The notes beneath the pieces were generated by a model, which searched no databases, was not told the DNA's origin, and saw only the letters and a list, made by a program, of their open reading frames with translations. This document shows, one piece after another, positions 31,086 through 42,097 of a stretch of DNA of 64,000 nt. Positions within the stretch are counted from its first letter, which is position 1. Every line of letters starts with the position of its first letter. The position numbers were made by a program, and so were the translations under genes. The stretch is from assembly GCA_029204045.2 (NCBI GenBank), contig CM055071.1, forward strand, positions 18,634,867 to 18,698,866, in the 5' to 3' direction. The stretch is from Tillandsia leiboldiana (taxonomy: Eukaryota; Streptophyta; Magnoliopsida; Poales; Bromeliaceae).

Positions 31086-31509
31086 CCGCGCCGCCGCGTC
31101 GCGTTGTCTTTGCGCCGCGCTGTTCTTGCGCCGCGTCTGGGTGGGTCTTGGCGTTCTCTGTCTTGTTCTGGACAGAGTTCGGGGCTACGGTTTTTGCAGG
31201 TCTCGGTTTAGCTTACCGATGTTATGTTTTGTTGGGGTTTTCCCTTTCTAGGTCTAGGAATCGTGCAAGGGCACAGGACGGTTTTAAGTGTTCTGTTCAA
31301 TGCGATCCAAGGTGGGTACCCTTATCGTGCGTCCTTTTTAAAGTGAGGTCTCAACATGTGTTATGTAAGAGTAAAGTAGATCTGTTAATGGTTTACAACT
31401 AACCCCTTTTCGCATGAGTATCCCATTATGACTATCTGTTACGACGGGTGTCGCGGTGCTCCATATCGCACACCGTTTTCGGTTTTTATGCTCATGGCTG
31501 CTCACACGC

Positions 31510-32320
31510 ACACCAGCGGTTTGGCCACCGCATCGGTGTACTTTTCCGGAGAGGTGGTACGTTGATCCGTGTACTCCACAGGTGACGTGGTAGGGGGCCC
31601 CTTACAGTTACTTAAGGTGCCGCGCAAGTACCGTAGAGGGGTTAAAAGCTCCAAGGTGAGAGCGAGGTGAATCTGTTCGCTGGAGGTCTTTAGACCTTCT
31701 GGCAGGTGTTCCGTTTTGACTTACAGGGGTATTGTGGATTCATGAGGGGGAGTTTTGGATGCTCTGATTATCGGTTTGCTTTCCTTTCAGTACTTTAGCA
31801 TCTTTTATGTTAACATCTACCTCTTACTCTTCGGTCACTGACTTCCCACACTGTGACAGTTTCGGTCAAGGGTGGGGTCCGGGACGACAGTGAGGCCGTG
31901 ACTCGAGGTTCTTAGCCCGATTAGGGGCCGGTGGCATTTCCTTTACTTACGTTTTGTTTACTTTTGGTTAGTTAGCTTATGTGCGTGTGATACTTTGTTG
32001 TGTGGATGTTGGATTCGAACTGTTTTACTATGGATGAATGTTTCCCTTACTAGTTGTTGTTTCGGCCACTCTTTCAAATCAAGTAAAAAGATTGCGAAAT
32101 TATTTAATAAAATTAGGGTGTCGTGTGGGCACCGTTTTACAACCCGTGGATTTATCATTTCAAAATGTGGGTGGTCGGCTTGGTTATGGCAATTGATGAT
32201 ATCTTTTCCCTCAACGTAACTCCTTGGCTAATGTGGTTAAAGTACGATTTATGCTGGCGACGCCGTGCATATACAAAGGAGACTCCATCCGTTTGCGGGG
32301 TAAATTTGTATATGTGGCGG
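31510..32320 (+). other. Hairpins H1, H2 and H3 in LTR B
   Basis: H1 at 31510-31539: ACACC/GGTGT and GCGGT/ACCGC arms, TTGGCC loop. H2 at 32117-32133: GGTGTC/GGCACC, loop GTGTG. H3: CATATACAAA (32268-32277) pairs perfectly with 32305-32314, inner ACTCC/GGGGT, followed by GGCGGATCTG. Confidence 0.65.
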
Positions 32321-32410
32321 ATCTGCGCACGTGCCCGGCGGTGGTACTTATAAGAAAAAAAAGTACATGTTTTCCGCTTATTTTAAACCCCCGGGGCGTG
32401 ACAGATTTTA

Positions 32411-32421
32411 TGGTATCAGAG
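32411..32421 (+). other. Primer-binding site of element B
   Basis: TGGTATCAGAG, 7 bp after the LTR, matching initiator tRNA-Met. Confidence 0.85.
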
Positions 32422-32559
32422 AAAAACAACTTTAACCATGGTAGTCGTTGACCAACATCCACAGGAGTACACCACCACTGGCAACTGACCAACGAGATAG
32501 TCAAGGAATAGGTGCGTAGAGCACGAGTGAGTTTGGGGAAAAGGGGATAGAGTCCCGGT

Positions 32560-32784
32560 TTGTTCGCAGGTCTTGGTGTTAGACCAGTTAAGTCTAGGGT
32601 TGACCCGGTTTCTTTGTATGCACAGATAATAGCCCGGTTTTGGTCTTCAATCAACGGCGCAGGAATGGACGTGATGGCTTTGACAACTGCGGAGAACCGG
32701 CTACTTCGACAACAGTTGCATAACATGGCCGGGCAACTGTTAACGCTCACCGAACGCATGTACTCATTGACACAAGATACCGGT
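32560..32784 (+). pseudogene. gag: gag N-terminal remnant of element B
   Basis: The frame contains ENRLLRQQLHNMAGQL and LTLTERM, close to the N-terminal helical segment of element A gag (ENQLLRQQLQEMAGNL). It is cut at 32784 by SIRE-2 inside the target CCGGT. Confidence 0.8.
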
Positions 32785-33109
32785 TGTTACGGCTTTTTGT
32801 GTTGGCATATTTCGTGAGTTGAGTCGGAGTCTTGAAGTGATCAAATTGTCAATCAGCAATTGAAGACTCAGAGAAGATTCAACAAGATCTCAAGTTGACA
32901 CTCAGTGTTTTGAGTCTTGAAGATTGAAGTTGAAGAATTGTGGATCATATACATCAATCTTAAAGAAAATGGATTCGGATTGATCAGGTACGTTTAACTA
33001 AATAATTTTGGTGATCCGAATACATTTGTGTAGTTTAGAAACACTTGGATAAGTTTTCATTGCTTAAAAATCAAAAACTGGACAAATAGGATGTTCAGAG
33101 TCCAGTTCA
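32785..33109 (+). repeat. Truncated 5' LTR of SIRE-2
   Basis: 325 bp identical by eye to 35164-35488. The LTR then switches to gag sequence at a TTCA shared by both sides (33106-33109), a microhomology junction. Confidence 0.9.
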
Positions 33110-33608
33110 TGTCACCAACCAAGCTTTGACCAAGCAAGTTCATCAACTTAAATCCGACATACAAAGGCTTTCAACTGGTTCCAAGAAATTTGATTGTATG
33201 TCCGGATTAGGTCAAACAAACAAGGTTGGTTTGGGATTTAAAAAGAACCAAACTGTGAAGGCTTCAAGTTCCACAACTAAATTGAGAGGAAGAACTTGTC
33301 ACCAATGTGGACTTGAAGGACACTTGATGAAGTCGTGCCCGAAAAAGAGAAAGAGGAATTCTTCGACAACTTCATCTACGGAGCGAACTCAACGGAATCA
33401 AAAGACTCATCAAGTCAAAGGAGTTCACTCAAACCACCAAAGGTCCGAGCCACAACATCAATCATACAAGTGGATCATTGCGAGGCAAAGACCTAAGGTG
33501 GATCAACAGTCAAAGCTATCATCTCCCAACCACAACGAATCAAGACAACCCAAAATCCGACGATTTTGGATTCGGAAAGGTGATATCTTTCCTTGTCTTA
33601 AGTTCTAA
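33110..33608 (+). pseudogene. gag: gag C-terminal remnant of SIRE-2
   Basis: Its start, VTNQALTKQVHQL, matches the end of the SIRE-3 gag frame at 63974-64000, so it shows what follows there. It has a zinc knuckle CX2CX4HX4C (CHQCGLEGHLMKSC) near 33298-33339, a basic KKRKRN stretch and a Ser/Thr/Gln-rich tail. A stop is at 33606-33608. Protease, integrase and RT are absent. Confidence 0.8.
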
Positions 33609-35163
33609 ATAGCTTATGACTGTATGTAATGCTTTGATTGGTTTTCCTTTCATATTTTTCTGAATCTCTGCGTTACATGTTTTCAATGCTCTTCGTTTTT
33701 ATGTTTTGTTTTTGAACAAAAGGGTTTTAACGAACAAGTGCATTGGATAAAAAGGATTTCACTGTCAATCACTCCAATTTAATTTTATATGAATTATCAA
33801 CTTTACTCTATAATCATAATTCTTGAAGATACTTCATTATAAGAGTTTATGATAATTATATTCATCAAATTTTAGTAATCATGTGTGATCTTTAGATGCT
33901 TAACCTATCTCGGTTGTGTGAATTCTTTGTGATAAACATGAGACAACCGATAGACTAAAATTTAGAATTTAATTCTTTCACATAAGAGATTGTATTTTCT
34001 TACAAGGGTAATGAAATGAATTGCAAAAGATGTGGAAAGAGTTACATCCGAAAGGAGTGTGAAAACTACCACCACATGTTGGAAAGAGCTGCCACCCCGG
34101 TCGTCCGGTTTGTGTGTGAAGCTACCACATGTTATGGATGCTTGAAAAATATTTATAAAATTTTATTTAGTTGAAGCATTCGGAGATTTAAATTCAAAGT
34201 TCTTATTTTGAACAATCTCCTGGTTGGTATAAGGTGGGATAGTTAAAAGATGCTCAAAGAGTCACCCTTAGGTATTTTAATGCATATCTCAATCTAAAAG
34301 GGTAAAATTCAAAATTGATGTCATTTGGAAATCTCTGTAAGTCATCTTTGTAAATCCGTTACATCTTGATAGATTTTGGATCTCAAGATTATTTTTGATG
34401 ACTTGTGTTTGATGTATATAATATGAAAAACGGTTTATAATGTTTTATCTTTATTTTTCATGATTTCGGAGTAAATCTTTTTAATTTTTGTAAAATTAAT
34501 TGGATTGAATGACATCTATGTGATCTCATATTATTTTCAAGCACTTAAATTGTTTTCTTGATGGAATACAAATCGGTAATTCAAATATTTCAAAATCTGG
34601 ATTTGTTTCAAGAAATTATTTGATTTTTTCTTTCGAGTACCGGTACGCAATCTGTGTTTTTGTTATATACCGGAACTGAACTTTTATCTCTCTTTCTCTA
34701 TGAACTAATATTGTTAGTGATTTCTTTTTGCCTATATTCACTGTTTGACAATTTGTGACAAAAAGGGGGAGAACAGAAATAGGGGGAGAACAGAGATAGG
34801 GGGAGAACAGAGATGCTCAAGAAAGGGGGAGATAAAGAAAAGAGATGATGAAAAAGGAGCCGAAAAACAAAAAGAACCAAAAGGACGAATCAAATGTAGG
34901 ATTCCATTTCTAACGACTAAACGTTTGATTTTGTTTGGAGTTTTTGTTTTGCAGGATATACATCACTTTAAGGCTCCAAGTCCTAAGTCATAGAGTTTGT
35001 TCTAAGACTGGTTCAAATGTAATTTTTGTTTATTGGATCTTTCATGCAAAGAAAATCAATGTTTTGGTGATGACATTGAGTTTCGATTTTTTGGTTTAAG
35101 ATGAGTGTCTTGAGCGTTTTATATATTTTTGGGTTTTGTCACGAAATTGCCAAAGGGGGAGAT
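33609..35163 (+). other. Noncoding 3' region of SIRE-2 with polypurine tracts
   Basis: AT-rich, no long frame. Repeated AGGGGGAGAACAGA-type purine runs at about 34764-34836, and a final AAAGGGGGAGAT at 35152-35163 abutting the 3' LTR. The last one is the likely plus-strand primer. An envelope-like ORF as in some SIRE elements is not seen. Confidence 0.7.
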
Positions 35164-35671
35164 TGTTACGGCTTTTTGTGTTGGCATATTTCGTGAGTTG
35201 AGTCGGAGTCTTGAAGTGATCAAATTGTCAATCAGCAATTGAAGACTCAGAGAAGATTCAACAAGATCTCAAGTTGACACTCAGTGTTTTGAGTCTTGAA
35301 GATTGAAGTTGAAGAATTGTGGATCATATACATCAATCTTAAAGAAAATGGATTCGGATTGATCAGGTACGTTTAACTAAATAATTTTGGTGATCCGAAT
35401 ACATTTGTGTAGTTTAGAAACACTTGGATAAGTTTTCATTGCTTAAAAATCAAAAACTGGACAAATAGGATGTTCAGAGTCCAGTTCAGAATTTCTGATC
35501 CTGAACCGATCCGGATCAGAATTCCGATCCGGATCCCGAACCTTGTTTTTTCAGGAATTGCAGAAAAAAGACGACAGCCAGGATCGCCGTAAATCCGATC
35601 CGGATCGTCGTGCAGGAAAATTTCTGTTAAGTCAGTTTTTGATGCTTATCTCTTTCCAAAGGTTTCTAAAC

Positions 35672-35679
35672 TATAAATA
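35672..35679 (+). promoter_or_regulatory. TATA box of SIRE-2 LTR
   Basis: TATAAATA, conserved in position and context with 4455 and 61726. Confidence 0.7.
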
Positions 35680-35908
35680 GACACTTAGGGTTTCTCAAGA
35701 ACTACCGATTAATTTATAAAACACTTGAGAGCAACCCTAGAGGCTAGGTTTTTATCGTTCTTCTTTATAGCCTCTTTTAGGTCAATTCGACGGTTCTTCC
35801 AAGATCTATCTTTTGTCGAATTGACCTAATCTTTGCTTAGAGATTCCTTCTACGGTTCCTCAATGATAATCTAAGCAAAGGATCACCATCGAAGCTTTTA
35901 TCAAGTTT

Positions 35909-36012
35909 GCGTCGTGGATTCGACGTAGCATCGTGGATTCGATGTGTTGAAGGCGTTTCGTGGATTCAAAACGTGTGCTCGTGGATTCGAGTGGCGTTCG
36001 TGGATTCGAACG
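35909..36012 (+). repeat. GTGGATTC-loop hairpin array in SIRE-2 LTR
   Basis: GTGGATTC at 35914, 35933, 35960, 35981 and 36000, with arms CGTC/GACG, CATC/GATG, CGTTT/AAACG (one closing mismatch), CTC/GAG and CGTTC/GAACG. Arms differ between copies while the loop is unchanged. Confidence 0.7.
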
Positions 36013-36317
36013 TGTGCAGTGGACGTGCAATCGGTGAGCGCAAGGTCCGAAGAAGTTGAAGGAGGGGTTGAGTCTGTGGAGTCGGTAATCACCTTGTTAT
36101 TCTTCTTTTCTTAGTGGATTGTTATTGCGTGTTGGTCCCGTGGTTTTTCTCCTGGATTGGAGTTTCCACGTATATCTCGGTGTGCTGTTTTTTATTTCCG
36201 CATTGGTTTTTATTTTGCACTGAGATTGGTTTTATAAGTATTACACCTATTCACCCCCCCTCTAGTTGTTTGATAGTACCTATTTAGATCTTTGGGGATC
36301 CAAAAACCAACACCGGT

Positions 36318-37643
36318 GTGACCGATCGTGTTCCCTTTGGTAGGAGGGACGAACCCCACATGGCCCGTTTTGTCGTGGACGACTTGAGGAGCGACACCTT
36401 TCGGGTGATGCCAGCAGTAGGGTTGCCCACTTTTCGAGAGATGGTCGACGTGGCCACTTGGTGGAACGAGAACTGGCCGATGCTCGTGCCCGGCGGGAGG
36501 ACCTTGAGCCCAATCAGGGCCAGAAGTGACCCCATCCTTATCCTGGGGAGGGCCCCTCCATGGGAAGCCGACCACCCAAACATCCGAAGATGAAGCAAGG
36601 GACCAAAAGTACGCCGATAAGAGAATAAGAACCGGGGGAGAAGCCTTGCATCATCTGCGGAGGAGCACACCAGGTGATTGATTGTTCCTGGAGGCACGAC
36701 CATTGCTTCGGATGCGGCAAGCCAGGACATTTCCGCTCTTTCTGCCCACTAAAACCGGCGACTACTCCTTCAGCATTTCGGCGCAAGGAGAAAGGTGCTG
36801 CCATAGCCCCATAGGAGGTTCTCTACGACGGCCAACCCAAAACCGATCATGGCGACTCCGGATCCCAGTCTCCCCGCGTCATGCGTCGTTGGCCCAAGGG
36901 CTACGGTCGGAAACCCTTCGACGACCCGGCAGAGGACGCACTAACTCGGAAAGAGTAGCAGCAGGTAATACTCCATAGTAGTCTCTCTTCATTTTCAGAT
37001 CTCGTTGATATCGGAGCATCCCACACCTTCCCATAGTTACTAGAAGAAACCTTCCATCGTAGAAATAGGTTCGTTCGGATTATTGGCCAATCCCTCGAGG
37101 CAGGTAGCTATGTTCCTTTCCGGCCAGCGAGGTTGGGCAGGTTCTTATGCTCTATGAATGAGTGGGGATCCCGCTTAGGGATCTTGGTGGGGCGCTCGGG
37201 ATCGACAGTCACTGCAAATTTGTAAGCGGTGTTTGACTGCCTGAAGTTCCAAGTGCGCCTCCGGGAACCAGGCTTACTGGAACTTCTGAACTTAACTTGT
37301 AGGAACGTTTTCTGCTCGCCTCTCTTAGATTGGTGGAGGGTAGTGGAGTAGCATCCATAATTTCAGTAGAACTGACCTCTCGACCTAGGGCCTTACTTTA
37401 CGACATTCTTGTCGCTGGTGATTGGTAGGTATGTCGACGGCACTATCGATCGTGGGTATTTGGGGAGGGGATACCCTAACTTGATCAGTTGGGGGATCCC
37501 CTTTAGCATCGACTCGTCGCCCTCCGATCCCACGATGGGAGAAGAGGGCATCGCTGCTAACCAGTGAGGTTGGAGTTTCAAGCGTTTAGTTTTGTACCCT
37601 CCTGCCCGATAAAGTTGGGAAGGCTACGTTATCCTCGAATTTA
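36318..37643 (+). pseudogene. gag-pol: gag C-terminus and protease remnant of element B
   Basis: Frames are broken by stops and shifts. Two adjacent zinc knuckles are readable (CIICGGAHQVIDC, CFGCGKPGHFRSFC; 36645-36747), and a protease-like DIGASHTF near 37009. The stretch after protease appears twice: a decayed copy around 37140-37330 and a better one from 37600. Confidence 0.7.
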
Positions 37644-38865
37644 GTGGTAATCCCGCCTAAGGAGTTCGATGTGATCCTCGGTGTGGATTGGCTCACTAAG
37701 TACCAGGCGGTGATTGATTGTGAGAAGCGCCAGGTGCGGCTGCAGGAACCTGGCTTTCCGGATCACGTGTACTCGGCATGTAAGAGCACCTCCTTCTCTC
37801 CTATTATCTTTGCGTCGCGGGCTAGGAAACTGATGGAGAGTGGATGTGTAGCATACGTGGCCTCGGTGGGCTTAGTGACTCGACCCTCGGCACTGCTCTC
37901 GGATATGCCTATCGTAAGGGATTTTTCTGACATATTTCCGACCGAGCTGTCCGGGATGCCCCCCCCCGAGCGAGAAACCGAATTCACCATCGAGCTTCTC
38001 CCGGGTACGCAACCTATCACCAAGGCACCGTATCGAATGGCATTTGCAGAATTAAGAGAGCTCGAGGCACAACTAGAAGATCTTTTGGATAAGGGGTTTA
38101 TCAGGCCAAGTGTGTCGCCTTGGGGCGCACCCGTTCTCCTCGTGCGGAAAAAGGACGGGAGTTTACGTCTTTGCATCGACTACCGGGAGATAAACAAGGT
38201 TACGGAGATAAACAAGTATCCCTTGCCTCGGATTGATGACCTGTTCGACCAATTACAAGGAGCGACAGTATTCTCGAAGATAGATTTGCAGTCCGGCTAC
38301 CATCAGCTTAGAGTTCGAGGTTAGGATATACCTAAAACAGCCTTTCAAACTCGATATGGTCATTACGAGTTTACAATTATGCCGTTTGGACTTACGAACG
38401 CCCCAGCGGTGTTCATGGATATGATGAATAGGATATTCAAACCCTTCTTGGACCAATTTGTAGTGGTCTTTATTGATGATATTTTAGTCTACTCACGAAC
38501 AGATGAGGAACATAAGGAGCATCTCCGAGTAATCCTTCAGACTCTCAGGGGTCAGAAGTTGTTTGCTAAGCCCAAGAAGTGTGAGTTCTGGCTTCGTGAG
38601 GTGAGCTTTTTGGGACACATAGTTTTCGCAACGGGAATTGCGGTGGATCCTAAGAAGGTGGAGTCAGTAACTAACTGGCCCCGACCGACTACAGTAACGG
38701 AAGTTCGAAGCTTCTTAGGTTTGGCGGGGTATTATAGACGCTTCGTGGAATGTTTCTCGAAAATTGCCGCCCCTCTGAGTCGTCTAACCCGGAAAGGGGA
38801 GAAATTCGTGTGGACGACTCAGTGCCAGGAGAGCTTCGAGGAACTCAAGAAAACGTTAACACGGG
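37644..38865 (+). pseudogene. pol: RT of element B (in-frame stop), truncated before RNase H
   Basis: The frame 37644-38324 holds the protease-RT linker and the RT fingers (GFIRPSVSPWGAPV, LCIDYREINKVTE, FSKIDLQSGYHQL). A TAG at 38322-38324 replaces a codon that is Lys in element A. The same frame reopens and holds MPFGLTNAPAVFMDMM, the catalytic FIDDILVYS and the thumb (RSFLGLAGYYRRFV). It ends at 38865 where LTR G is inserted. Confidence 0.85.
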
Positions 38866-39168
38866 TGTAGTGACCCGGCGTTCCAATGCTTTTGAATACC
38901 TTCTTTTTATGACGGAGTGGTTAGGGAAGCTTTTCACTGTGTTTTCTGCAATGGACCGGCCTGGACCGCGGGTATTTTTCTGAGTTTGAGCTCGAAAAAT
39001 GAAGAACGGCAAAGCGATTGGATTCGGATTCCGAATTACGGATCTCCCAGAATGGGGGTCAAAGCGTTTGCTTTTGAGTGGTGCATCAGAATCTGTGCTA
39101 AGTGGCCGACACGCTTTTCGAGGTGATCGGACGGGATCCTTCTATGATCGGACTTTTCATCTTATTTA
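38866..39168 (+). mobile_element. Tekay-type LTR 5' fragment (LTR G)
   Basis: It begins TGTAGTGACCCGG right after ACGGG and contains the GCGGGTATTTTT block (about 38968), GAGCTCGAAAA and GATCTCCCAG. It is replaced by the start of the next LTR near 39169; that boundary is approximate. Confidence 0.65.
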
Positions 39169-40619
39169 TGTCATTGGGTTATTTTATTTATTTTGTATTA
39201 CCTCGACCTTCTGGTTTTTCGTTTTGGGTCCTAATTGAATCCTTTCAGTTGTTAGGGGGGGTCGAAGTTCAAGAATTTCTGGGCTGATCGTCGGGGTTTG
39301 CGGGTATTTTTAGGTGGTAGAGCTCGCAAAACGGTGAACGGTGGCGTGATCGGATTTGAATTCCGACCCCGGGATCTCCCAGAAATAATTTTTGAAATTT
39401 TCTATCAGCTTGGGTGCATCGGAATGCGTGCCGGCGATCGGCACGTTTTCCGAGGTGATCTGGACCCCTCGTTCAATTTCGAATGGCTAGTCTTGTTGAC
39501 TGGGGTTTAATTTTAATTTCTCTTCGTATCTTTTAAATCCGATCGGGGGTGCGGGGAAAAACCCCAAACCCCTTTTCCCCTCTTTTCAAGAACCGGCGTA
39601 GGGACCGAGGTGGAGAGACGGAAAGAGAAAAGAAGGAACTGCTCATTTTCTGCGGAATCGATCGGGCAAGGGTGGGCGATCCTCTTTCTTCCTCCTCCAC
39701 CGGCGGAACCAAGGTGAGCGGTTCGAGTTTTTCTGGTTTTTCGTTGTAGGGGTTTCTTGTCGATGTCGCGTGCGATGCGAGGTTGGTAAACGGGAGGCCG
39801 TCGCCGCCGTGGTTAAACGGGAGGCCGCCGTAGCCGCCGTGGTCGCGGGGTCACAACCGGAGCCGGAAATGACGCGTTTGGGGGTTTACTATTCATCCGG
39901 CTCGAGCCCAGCCACGCGGTCCACCGGACCGGCGTGCACCCGGCGCACGCCTCCGCGCGCCAGGGGGACGAACCTGGCGCACTGATGCGTGCGCCAGGCC
40001 GCGCGGTCCACCGGACCGGCGTGCACCCGGCGCACGCCTCCGCGGCCCAGGGGGGGCGAACCCGGCGCACGGATGCGTGCACCGGGCCGCGCGGTCCACC
40101 GGACCGGCGTGCACCCGGCGCATGCCTCCGCAACCCGAAGGTGCGGACCCGGCGCACGGGCGCGTGCGCCAGCCCAGTCCAGGCCGCGCGGTTCACGCGC
40201 TGGGCGTGCACCCGGTGCTCGCCACCGCAGCCGCGGGGGATGTACCCGGTGCGCGCTTTTTGCCGTGCGCGGCCCGGCCCAAGCCGCAGCGTGCTCCCGG
40301 TCTGCGCCGACACCGCTTTTTGTCGTGGACCCGGTCCACGCCTGGACCCATGCACCAGCCTTCAGCCTAAGGGTCCGGAAGCTCCGTTTTTAGCCCGTTT
40401 CGCCCCGTTTTTGAGTGTTTTTTACCACGACGATGTTTCTAATAGTATTTCTTACTGTAGCTTTTTCGGGCACAAGGTGGGAGTATTTTAGCTGGAGTTT
40501 CCGCATCGTCTCCTTCTTCGTGTTTGAGGTGGGTACACCCTTAGAACCTCTTTATGCGCAATTTCGTTGTTGTTATGTTTATCTTGTTAAGGGGTATGGT
40601 GGGTGATGTGGACCTCCGG
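39169..40619 (+). mobile_element. Tekay-type LTR left half (LTR H)
   Basis: The GCGGGTATTTTTAGG block is at about 39300, donor-like AAG/GTGAGC at 39713/39714, a GC-rich array at 39900-40340, and the conserved GAG/GTGGGT at 40528/40529. It is cut at 40620 by LTR I. The left end is uncertain by some tens of bases. Confidence 0.65.
39900..40340. repeat. GC-rich tandem array in LTR H
   Basis: Unit of about 85-90 bp centred on GCGCGGTCCACCGGACCGGC followed by GTGCACCCGGCGCACGCCTC; four copies, the later ones decayed. GGTCCACCGGACC is close to palindromic. Confidence 0.75.
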
Positions 40620-42097
40620 TGTGATATCATAGATTTTTGTAACACTTTATACCTCCTGCTAATAAAGTTTTCGTTTAAAGTAATTAACGTAACGGGTTTA
40701 CTTAAGTCGATAATTTGGAGGTGCGGGTATTTTTCTGCGATAGAGCTCGGAAAACGGAGAACGGCGGTGCGATCGGATCCGGATTCCGACTTACGGAACT
40801 CCCAGAAAGGGGTAGAAAGTGATCGCAATGGCCAGGGGGTGCATCGAAATCCGCATAAGTGATTTGGCACGCTTTCCGAGGAAAAAGAGGGATTTACCTT
40901 TAAAGAATTATCCCGAAGGATTTTATCTAAGGAATTAATTAATTAAGGAATTAATTAATTAGGATTTTAAAATACCCGATATGGTGTTTTGTCATACATA
41001 AAAGATTAAATTGTGACTTCTCCCGAAAGAAAGAAAAAGAAATGGGAAAAAGGCGAAACCCTAACCGGAAGGAAACGAGAGGAAGGAACGAGCGAAAGAA
41101 AAGGGAAAAGGCGAAACCCTAATCGGAAGGAAACGGTGGGAAAAAAGGAGAAGGTGAAAGGACCCCAAACCCTCCCGACGAGCGTGCCGAAGCCGGGAGC
41201 GTGAACGGGTCACTATCTCCGACGATTAGAGGTAAGCTAGATTTATTTTCGTGTGGTTTCGCTCAGTTTTTGGTTGGGTCTTTTGCGGAGTCTTAGGAGT
41301 AGCCGTTTGCTACCCAATGCGTCGCCACCGCGAAGCCCTAGGGCATCGCCGTCGCGACCGTGATACGCGCCGCGCGGGGACGGTACCCGCACGGCCGCGG
41401 CTAGTGCTGCGCGGGACCAAGGTCCCCGGGTGGCCGCGGCTAGGGTAAGCGCCGCGCGGCCGCGGCAAGCGCCGCGCGGGGCCGGTACCCGCGCGGCCGC
41501 GGCGAGTGCTGCACGGGCGGGCGCTTGCGCGGCCGAGGCGCGTGCCGCGCGGGGCCCATGCCCGCGAGGCCGCAACCGGTGCCGCGCGGGCGGGCACCCG
41601 CGCGGCCCGCGCGGCGGAGGCAGCGCATGCCGCGCGGGGCCATGCCCGCGCGGCTGCGTTTCGTGCCACGCGGGCGGGCGCCCGCGCGGCGGCGGCAGCG
41701 CATACCGCGCGGGGCCATGCCCGCGCGGCTGCGATTCGTGCCGCGCGAGCGGGCGCCTGCGCGGCGGCGGCAGCGGTAGCGCATGCCGCGCGGGGCCATG
41801 CCGGCGCGGCTGCGATTCGTGCCGCGCGGGCGGGCGCCCGCGCGGTTGCGGCGCGTGCCGCGTGGGGACGGTGCCCGCGCGGCCGCGGCAAGTGCTGCGC
41901 GGGGCCGGTGCCCGCGCGGCCGCGGCTCGCACCGTGCGAGGCTAAAGCCTGCACGGTTGCGGAGGGTGCCGCGTGGGGTTGGTGCCCGCGCGGCCGCGGC
42001 TTGCACCGCGCGGAGCTCGGGCCCGCGCGGTCACGACAAGTGCCACGCTGGGGTGGGGCCCGCTCGGCCGTACGACCGCAACGCCGCGGGGGGCGGC
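40620..42097 (+). mobile_element. Tekay-type LTR left half (LTR I), cut by the Copia element
   Basis: Begins TGTGATATCATAG. GCGGGTATTTTTCTG block at 40716, donor-like GAG/GTAAGC at 41231/41232, then a GC-rich array up to the Copia insertion at 42098. The LTR right half at 51531-52886 is its probable continuation. Confidence 0.7.
41340..42097. repeat. GC-rich tandem array in LTR I
   Basis: Irregular units of about 35-75 bp built from GCCGCGCGGGG, CCCGCGCGGCCGCGGC and CGTGCCGCGCGGGCGGGCGC. The sequence lacks AT-rich stretches for over 700 bp. Several long overlapping frames on both strands result from the composition. Confidence 0.75.

Larger units (their letters stand above)
30077..32403 (+). 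repeat. 5' LTR of element B
   Basis: 2,327 bp, TGTAATATCACG to CCCCGGGGCGTGACA. Contains the GCGGGTATTTTTGGGT block (30178), donor-like GAG/GTTAGC (GT at 30623), a GC-rich array, acceptor-like TTTTTGCAG ending at 31199, donor-like AAG/GTGGGT (GT at 31312), then hairpins. Confidence 0.85.
32785..36312 (+). mobile_element. Deleted SIRE-type Copia element (SIRE-2)
   Basis: Target duplication CCGGT at 32780-32784 and 36313-36317. It keeps the first 325 bp of the 5' LTR, a gag C-terminal piece, noncoding 3' DNA with several polypurine tracts, and a full 3' LTR. The rest of the 5' LTR, primer site, most of gag and all of pol are missing. The 325-bp LTR piece looks identical to its partner at 35164-35488, so the insertion is very recent. 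Confidence 0.9.
35164..36312 (+). repeat. 3' LTR of SIRE-2
   Basis: 1,149 bp, TGTTACGGC to CAACA. TCCGGA sites at 35510 and 35528 (18 bp apart) and at 35599, with a decayed partner near 35580; the middle pairs are lost compared with the LTR at 61109. TATA box TATAAATA at 35672-35679. Five GTGGATTC hairpins at 35914-36007. Confidence 0.9.
30077..38865 (+). mobile_element. Tekay-type element B, interrupted by SIRE-2 and truncated by LTR G
   Basis: A 5' LTR, primer site, decayed gag and a partly readable pol up to the start of RNase H. SIRE-2 (32785-36312) lies in gag. At 38866, after an ACGGG, another Tekay LTR starts; the rest of pol and the 3' LTR are absent. Stops and frameshifts are frequent, so it is clearly older than element A. 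Confidence 0.85.

Noticed and set aside
30718..31402. Frames of 80-180 codons in LTR B
   Set aside because: Composition-driven frames through a GC-rich tandem array inside an LTR; no domain.
32811..32960. Repeated TTGAAGA/TTGAAG words as a regulatory array
   Set aside because: Low-complexity part of the conserved SIRE LTR start; no regular spacing was seen.
33609..35163. Envelope-like gene of a SIRE element
   Set aside because: No long frame, signal peptide or membrane segment in this AT-rich region.
39813..40491. Frames up to 185 codons in LTR H
   Set aside because: Same cause as above; repeats of the array unit in three frames.
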